From positions 62,001-126,000 of the forward strand of contig JAILCI010000044.1 in NCBI GenBank assembly GCA_024686335.1: a stretch of DNA of 64,000 bases, given 5' to 3'. The position numbers and the translations under genes were made by a program. Position 1 is the stretch's first letter. Each line of letters begins with the position of its first letter. Below the pieces are notes generated by a model. It made no database searches. It saw only the letters and a program-made list of their open reading frames with translations, and was not told the DNA's origin. The DNA is from Bacteroidales bacterium. Lineage in GTDB: Bacteria; Bacteroidota; Bacteroidia; Bacteroidales; WCHB1-69. This document shows, piece by piece, positions 61,001 through 64,000 of this stretch.

Positions 61001-63933
61001 TTTTTCTGGTTGATGTTGAACTCGCAAAGCACCCATGCATCCTTGAGATAAGAACCAATGGTGAAATGCAGAGTATCACCTGTATCCACAGAATTATCGG
61101 ATGCAATCCAAAGCGGTTCGTAAGCTGTACATTTTTTATTATCTGGATGATATAAATGCGTCACATAGGACTGCTCCACCTCCTGACCACTTGGATCCAT
61201 CGTGACCATATAAATTCGATAGTATCCATCCGACCAATGTTGGGCATCCGACAACGGCAAAACAGCAGGGACATCCTTACGCACCTCAATTTCACCATTG
61301 GCAATCTCACGGGCAGGCCACTTCTCCATCTCCCATTGATCGTCAAAATCAAACCATGGAAACTGTTTTCGCAACTTATCCTCATCAGAGAGATAGTATT
61401 TCACATTAACGACATCCTTAATACGATACTGGTCCGGAGCAGTGAGCGCATAAATCTGATAACGGACTCTACCCTCCTGAGGTTTTCCGGCAGTATTGGT
61501 TAGGGAAACCTCCAATCCTAAATCTTTCTTATCAACATTCATCGATGAAGGCACCTCGGCGGAGAGCAGCAGTTGACGGTCGCTAACCCAAACTGTCGTC
61601 TTGGCGGAGTGCGTCTCACCGTTAATATCCGTCACATCCACATCTACCTGATAGCTGAAGAGCGGATGATAACTCATATTGGCATTACCCGCACTTGCAG
61701 GGAACTGGATTTCGAACTCCCCATTCTCATTCGTGATCAGCTGGCCAGAAGCGACTTGCTTTGTCTCCGGATTGGGCAGATAGCCATAACGGATCCAGGG
61801 ATAGCGAATCGTGCGATTAACACGATAATTCACTGTTGCTTTAGACAAACCATAACCGGCAAAAGCCTCTGCAAGGCCCTTCACACGGACTGTCTCTCCA
61901 GTCTTAAACAGCTCTTCCGGTTCCTCGACAGTAACCTCAAAAGTGGGACGCTTATACTCCTCAACTCTGAAAGTCTTACCACCCACAACATTCTTCTCAT
62001 CCCAAACAAGCAGATTGAATAATCCCGTCAGACCGCTTTCCGGCAGTTCAAAAGAGCCCTCAACCGAGCCGAACTCATTCGTTGTAACTTTCTTTTCCGC
62101 CACCACTTGGCTATTGACATCCATCAACTTAACAGTAAAATCTCTTCCTGTCACAACAGACATTTGGGAAGTCTCGCCGTTTTTTTGAGACACCTCTTTC
62201 AATATCGCCTTATAATACACACGCTGACCTGGTCTATAGAGAGAACGATCGGTAAAGAGGACTGTATTTATTAAAGTTTGTTCAGAATAATCATCCCAAA
62301 GGTAGCAAGAATTCTGGAGGATGAGTGTCTGACCTCGCCATTGCGCATACTTAACTTGGACATGTGTACCATTTTCTCCATCAAACTTATAATCTGCCAC
62401 ACCATCCCGATCCGTCGTCACATTGTGCTCTACCGCTTTGTTGCCAGCATAACCGACATAGGTCTCAAAGACCACCTTCACTCCTTGCACTGGTTCTCCG
62501 CTCTTTCTATTGAGCGCCAGAAAATGCATTCCATTGCCTTCTTCTCTATATTCGACTTGAATATCAGCAGCCTGATAGAAATAACATTTTATGATTCCCA
62601 GATTAGACTGATTCAAAGGAACGTCCGATAGCACAAGCATATAACTGCCGGCAGCCAATGCAGGAATTTCCACGTATCCAATGTTTTCACGATAATCGCC
62701 AGACTGAGGAAGGAGAATCTCCTTAGTCATCTCCGGCCGCATTTTCATAACATATTCTTTCCTCGACGCCATAGACTTCCTAACAAGATTAATATAATCG
62801 TCATAGGAAATCTTAACCACTGAGAAATAACAAAGGGTAAGATTCTTAAAGGAGAGCTTGGCCAGTTGCTGCGTCTGAACGGGAGCGATAGGAGAATGTA
62901 GCGGAAAGGCCATATCCAGATCCGGCTGCTTGATCTCACTTATCTTATTTTTTGCCCATCCAGCCTCAGCTGAAGCTCCATCCTCTTGGCAGGCCTTCTC
63001 GAACCAGGAGATTGCTTTCACATAATCCTCCTTATATTCGGCATACAAGCCCGGAACCTCATCATATTTTCTCGCACGAGACTGGTATAGTTCACCCAGT
63101 TTCTCATAAATCTGCTCCAATCCATCCCAACCGCTACAATATTCAGCCAACTGGATAAGTTGCGGGATAGCACGCCACTCCTCACTGCCATCTGGATGCA
63201 ATCCCAATGAACTCATAGTTTTAAAACGCTCCAAAGTAAAATGGATAAATGCCTTCTGGTTTCTACTGTCCCTCAGATATTTAGACCATTGCTGATAAAG
63301 AGACATCAGTTTTACAACATCTGAGCTCTCTTCCGAAACAGAAATATAGGCCTTGTGAAATGTCTGCGGCATCCAATAATCAGCGAGCGGTTTCAACTCC
63401 TCTGGAGCCTCTCCATATTTTTCACCAGAGCCATTGATATTTCGAATCAGATAGGTCGTATAATTTTGTATGAGAAGATCATACAAAGTCGGCAGAAAAA
63501 CCAGATTGCTTGTATCATTCAACAGAAGCCCCCACTTTTTCAGAGGGACTCTTTGTAACAAAGCAGCATCTGCAATCGACCGCTGGTAATAGAGGTTGAT
63601 ATGTTCCTCGAAGGTAGCCTTATCCCACTCTTTAAAATCCTCCGGAGTGTTTTCCAGTTTGCTACGATTGCGAATCTCGTAGGTATTATTGTCAAGATAG
63701 CCACTATAGAACTGTGCCAAGCAGTTGTTCCAGATGGCATGAGCTTCTGGATCATCCTTAGTTAGCGACAGATTTTGCATTATAATTTTATGGAGACTGT
63801 CTTCAGAATTATCATTTTTCAAGCTGATCAGTTCCATCTTCATCCAGATCTCAGCAATCTGTTTCGGCGTTTGTTGCGATATTCCCATTGAAATTATCAA
63901 AAGTAATGTTATGGTTAATGTTATTTGTTTCAT
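58018..63933 (-). CDS. Alpha-2-macroglobulin family protein with thioester motif
   Basis: A 1971-residue exported protein. Signal peptide (LTITLLLIISMGISQQ), an N-terminal helical region with TPR-like pairs (ISWFEKACQEDGASAEAGWA), then macroglobulin domains (DRSLYRPGQRVYYKAILKE, TDRDGVADYKFDGENGTHV), a bait-like region near KWKMQGVAHNPDLQWGLFEK, and the complement-like domain. The thioester motif CNEQ with Cys1439 is present in YPHECNEQIFSRYY. This protein traps proteases or acts in envelope defence. There is no lipobox, unlike E. coli YfhM, so it may be periplasmic and soluble. Convergent with argS. Confidence 0.92.
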   Translation of the reverse strand: MKQITLTITLLLIISMGISQQTPKQIAEIWMKMELISLKNDNSEDSLHKIIMQNLSLTKDDPEAHAIWNNCLAQFYSGYLDNNTYEIRNRSKLENTPEDFKEWDKATFEEHINLYYQRSIADAALLQRVPLKKWGLLLNDTSNLVFLPTLYDLLIQNYTTYLIRNINGSGEKYGEAPEELKPLADYWMPQTFHKAYISVSEESSDVVKLMSLYQQWSKYLRDSRNQKAFIHFTLERFKTMSSLGLHPDGSEEWRAIPQLIQLAEYCSGWDGLEQIYEKLGELYQSRARKYDEVPGLYAEYKEDYVKAISWFEKACQEDGASAEAGWAKNKISEIKQPDLDMAFPLHSPIAPVQTQQLAKLSFKNLTLCYFSVVKISYDDYINLVRKSMASRKEYVMKMRPEMTKEILLPQSGDYRENIGYVEIPALAAGSYMLVLSDVPLNQSNLGIIKCYFYQAADIQVEYREEGNGMHFLALNRKSGEPVQGVKVVFETYVGYAGNKAVEHNVTTDRDGVADYKFDGENGTHVQVKYAQWRGQTLILQNSCYLWDDYSEQTLINTVLFTDRSLYRPGQRVYYKAILKEVSQKNGETSQMSVVTGRDFTVKLMDVNSQVVAEKKVTTNEFGSVEGSFELPESGLTGLFNLLVWDEKNVVGGKTFRVEEYKRPTFEVTVEEPEELFKTGETVRVKGLAEAFAGYGLSKATVNYRVNRTIRYPWIRYGYLPNPETKQVASGQLITNENGEFEIQFPASAGNANMSYHPLFSYQVDVDVTDINGETHSAKTTVWVSDRQLLLSAEVPSSMNVDKKDLGLEVSLTNTAGKPQEGRVRYQIYALTAPDQYRIKDVVNVKYYLSDEDKLRKQFPWFDFDDQWEMEKWPAREIANGEIEVRKDVPAVLPLSDAQHWSDGYYRIYMVTMDPSGQEVEQSYVTHLYHPDNKKCTAYEPLWIASDNSVDTGDTLHFTIGSYLKDAWVLCEFNINQKKVSSKWIRLDQQTASFDYPMSDDDEGTAQIYLTLFQNGRFYQEEKLVKVVSHRQDIRFDFLRFRDKTLPGSHEEYQIRLTDHEGHPVNAEMLCSMYDYSLDALGASNTFSLGFLFSHRTRDLDLVDFPYRGSWSYVKPRPTFEMLHYPYVRFKMPMQFYQMSYMSFKSTPGRSVNGAIAEGAVMSDSFEESVTYSLALDMDEEPLLDKEAGGVIDNKVAETAPVVRTNFDETAFFYPMLRTDEYGDVFVSFTIPESLTKWKMQGVAHNPDLQWGLFEKFVQTRKDVMLVPNAPRFLREGDTMTFSAKVVNESLQTIEGYVTLEMLDAVTGVPVDMITTNNKVMYNVEAGGAKNVSFDIVVPEGISAVTYRMVAHNVAPEGIAGDGEEKTLPVLTNRILVTETMPLHISGIGEKSFVFSKFQKSFQVPNSTISQYRLTLEFTPNPIWYAIQSLPYMMEYPHECNEQIFSRYYANVLAANILNSNPKIKKTFDQLLEESPDAFCSALEKNQELKQVMIEETPWLLDAQREGANKQNLAILFDFKRMSKEEKSSLAKLESNQNRDGGWPWFAGGRSSSFITTHIVAGFGHLERLGVKTSAKDNTLRKAISFMDSEMYERYLERKKYNIQDVSEIHYLYARSFYLNDKLTKQHKVAYDTCYKATMKDWKHQSYYAQAMLSLIAYRNGDKELAVSIVRYLKSMAQHDEEMGMFWKKQGYGYYWYEQPIERQAMLIEAFNTITPEDERSVEEMQLWLLKQKQTQHWGTTKATTEACYALLLNKTEVTESDATVTVGGETYPNSETKADAGSGYFKTSWDGDALTADMAKVTIRKGDKGPAWGGLYWQYFENIDKVSASDDRNLVIRKELYKVGNDGTREVLQAITPDSPLHVGDKVRVRVVIRCDRDMEFVHLKDMRAASFEPVNVFSQYKYQGGLFYYEATKDVATHFFIDNMPKGQYVFEYTLIASQKGSFSNGITHIECMYAPEFQSHSEGIRVKVE

Positions 63934-63950
63934 TGTAATTTATATTTAAT

Positions 63951-63958
63951 CAAAAGTC
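63951..63958 (-). promoter_or_regulatory. Possible -7 box GACTTTTG for the alpha-2-macroglobulin gene
   Basis: On the minus strand GACTTTTG has one mismatch to TAnnTTTG and lies 17 bases before the start at 63933. Weak evidence. The rest of the window to 64000 shows nothing else. Confidence 0.3.
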
Positions 63959-64000
63959 TTAATAGACCTTCGCATCCATCGAGATGTTTATTTTACCAAA

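Overview
The window is chromosomal DNA from a member of the Bacteroidetes, most likely the order Bacteroidales. The sequence evidence is a repeated -7 promoter box of the form TAnnTTTG just upstream of many genes, TonB-dependent receptors with a carboxypeptidase-like N-terminal domain, a receptor/DUF4249 lipoprotein pair, several large secreted proteins ending in type IX secretion (T9SS) sorting domains, and an LUD-ftsH-rsfS-cdsA cluster. No rRNA, tRNA, CRISPR array or prophage was seen. The genus cannot be named from the sequence alone. All functional assignments rest on motif and family recognition by eye.

Layout. 0-8.3 kb: a TonB receptor cut by the left edge, a NYN-domain protein with a start-codon problem, a radical SAM enzyme divergent from a TonB receptor/DUF4249 pair, two small lipoproteins and a biotin ligase. 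8.3-13 kb: uridine phosphorylase and a four-gene minus-strand run: KDRWG-repeat protein, secreted esterase, patatin-like lipase, and a protein joining a HEPN-type RNxxxH motif to a CBS pair. 13.3-17.8 kb: an MFS transporter with a structured leader, a secreted hypothetical, a DEDDh exonuclease and a fibronectin-type T9SS cargo. 17.9-22.3 kb: an accessory island with a WYL regulator/PLD-nuclease operon, two orphan proteins, an archaeal-type ATPase and two short remnants, with inverted repeats at the promoters.

22.3-33.5 kb: a flippase, leuS and a 2285-residue T9SS protein, all in one direction. 33.6-35.7 kb: a stand-alone N-terminal piece of an AMP-binding enzyme, a membrane protein and rnhB. 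35.7-43.4 kb: a ten-gene minus-strand run (DUF4878 lipoprotein, tyrS, NfeD-like, floA, SagB-like oxidoreductase, 5'-nucleotidase C-terminal protein, cstA, ruvX, def, TPR-like lipoprotein). 43.4-49.4 kb: mscL, xseA, and the rsfS-ftsH-LUD-cdsA cluster. 49.5-55 kb: lysyl-endopeptidase-like T9SS protease, WbqC-like protein, GT-C glycosyltransferase, FKBP isomerase, WG-repeat protein. 55-56.1 kb: a complete-ended but internally deleted IS1595-type insertion sequence. 56.2-64 kb: argS and a large alpha-2-macroglobulin with an intact thioester motif.

Most genes are housekeeping or envelope functions: translation (leuS, tyrS, argS, def, rsfS), membrane homeostasis (floA/NfeD, ftsH, cdsA, mscL) and secreted surface proteins. 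The least explained parts are the lipase/HEPN-CBS pair (9.65-11.4 kb) and the WYL/PLD/ATPase island (17.9-22.3 kb). They carry nuclease, lipase, nucleotide-sensor and regulator domains of the kinds used in defence or stress responses, but no function can be proved from the sequence.
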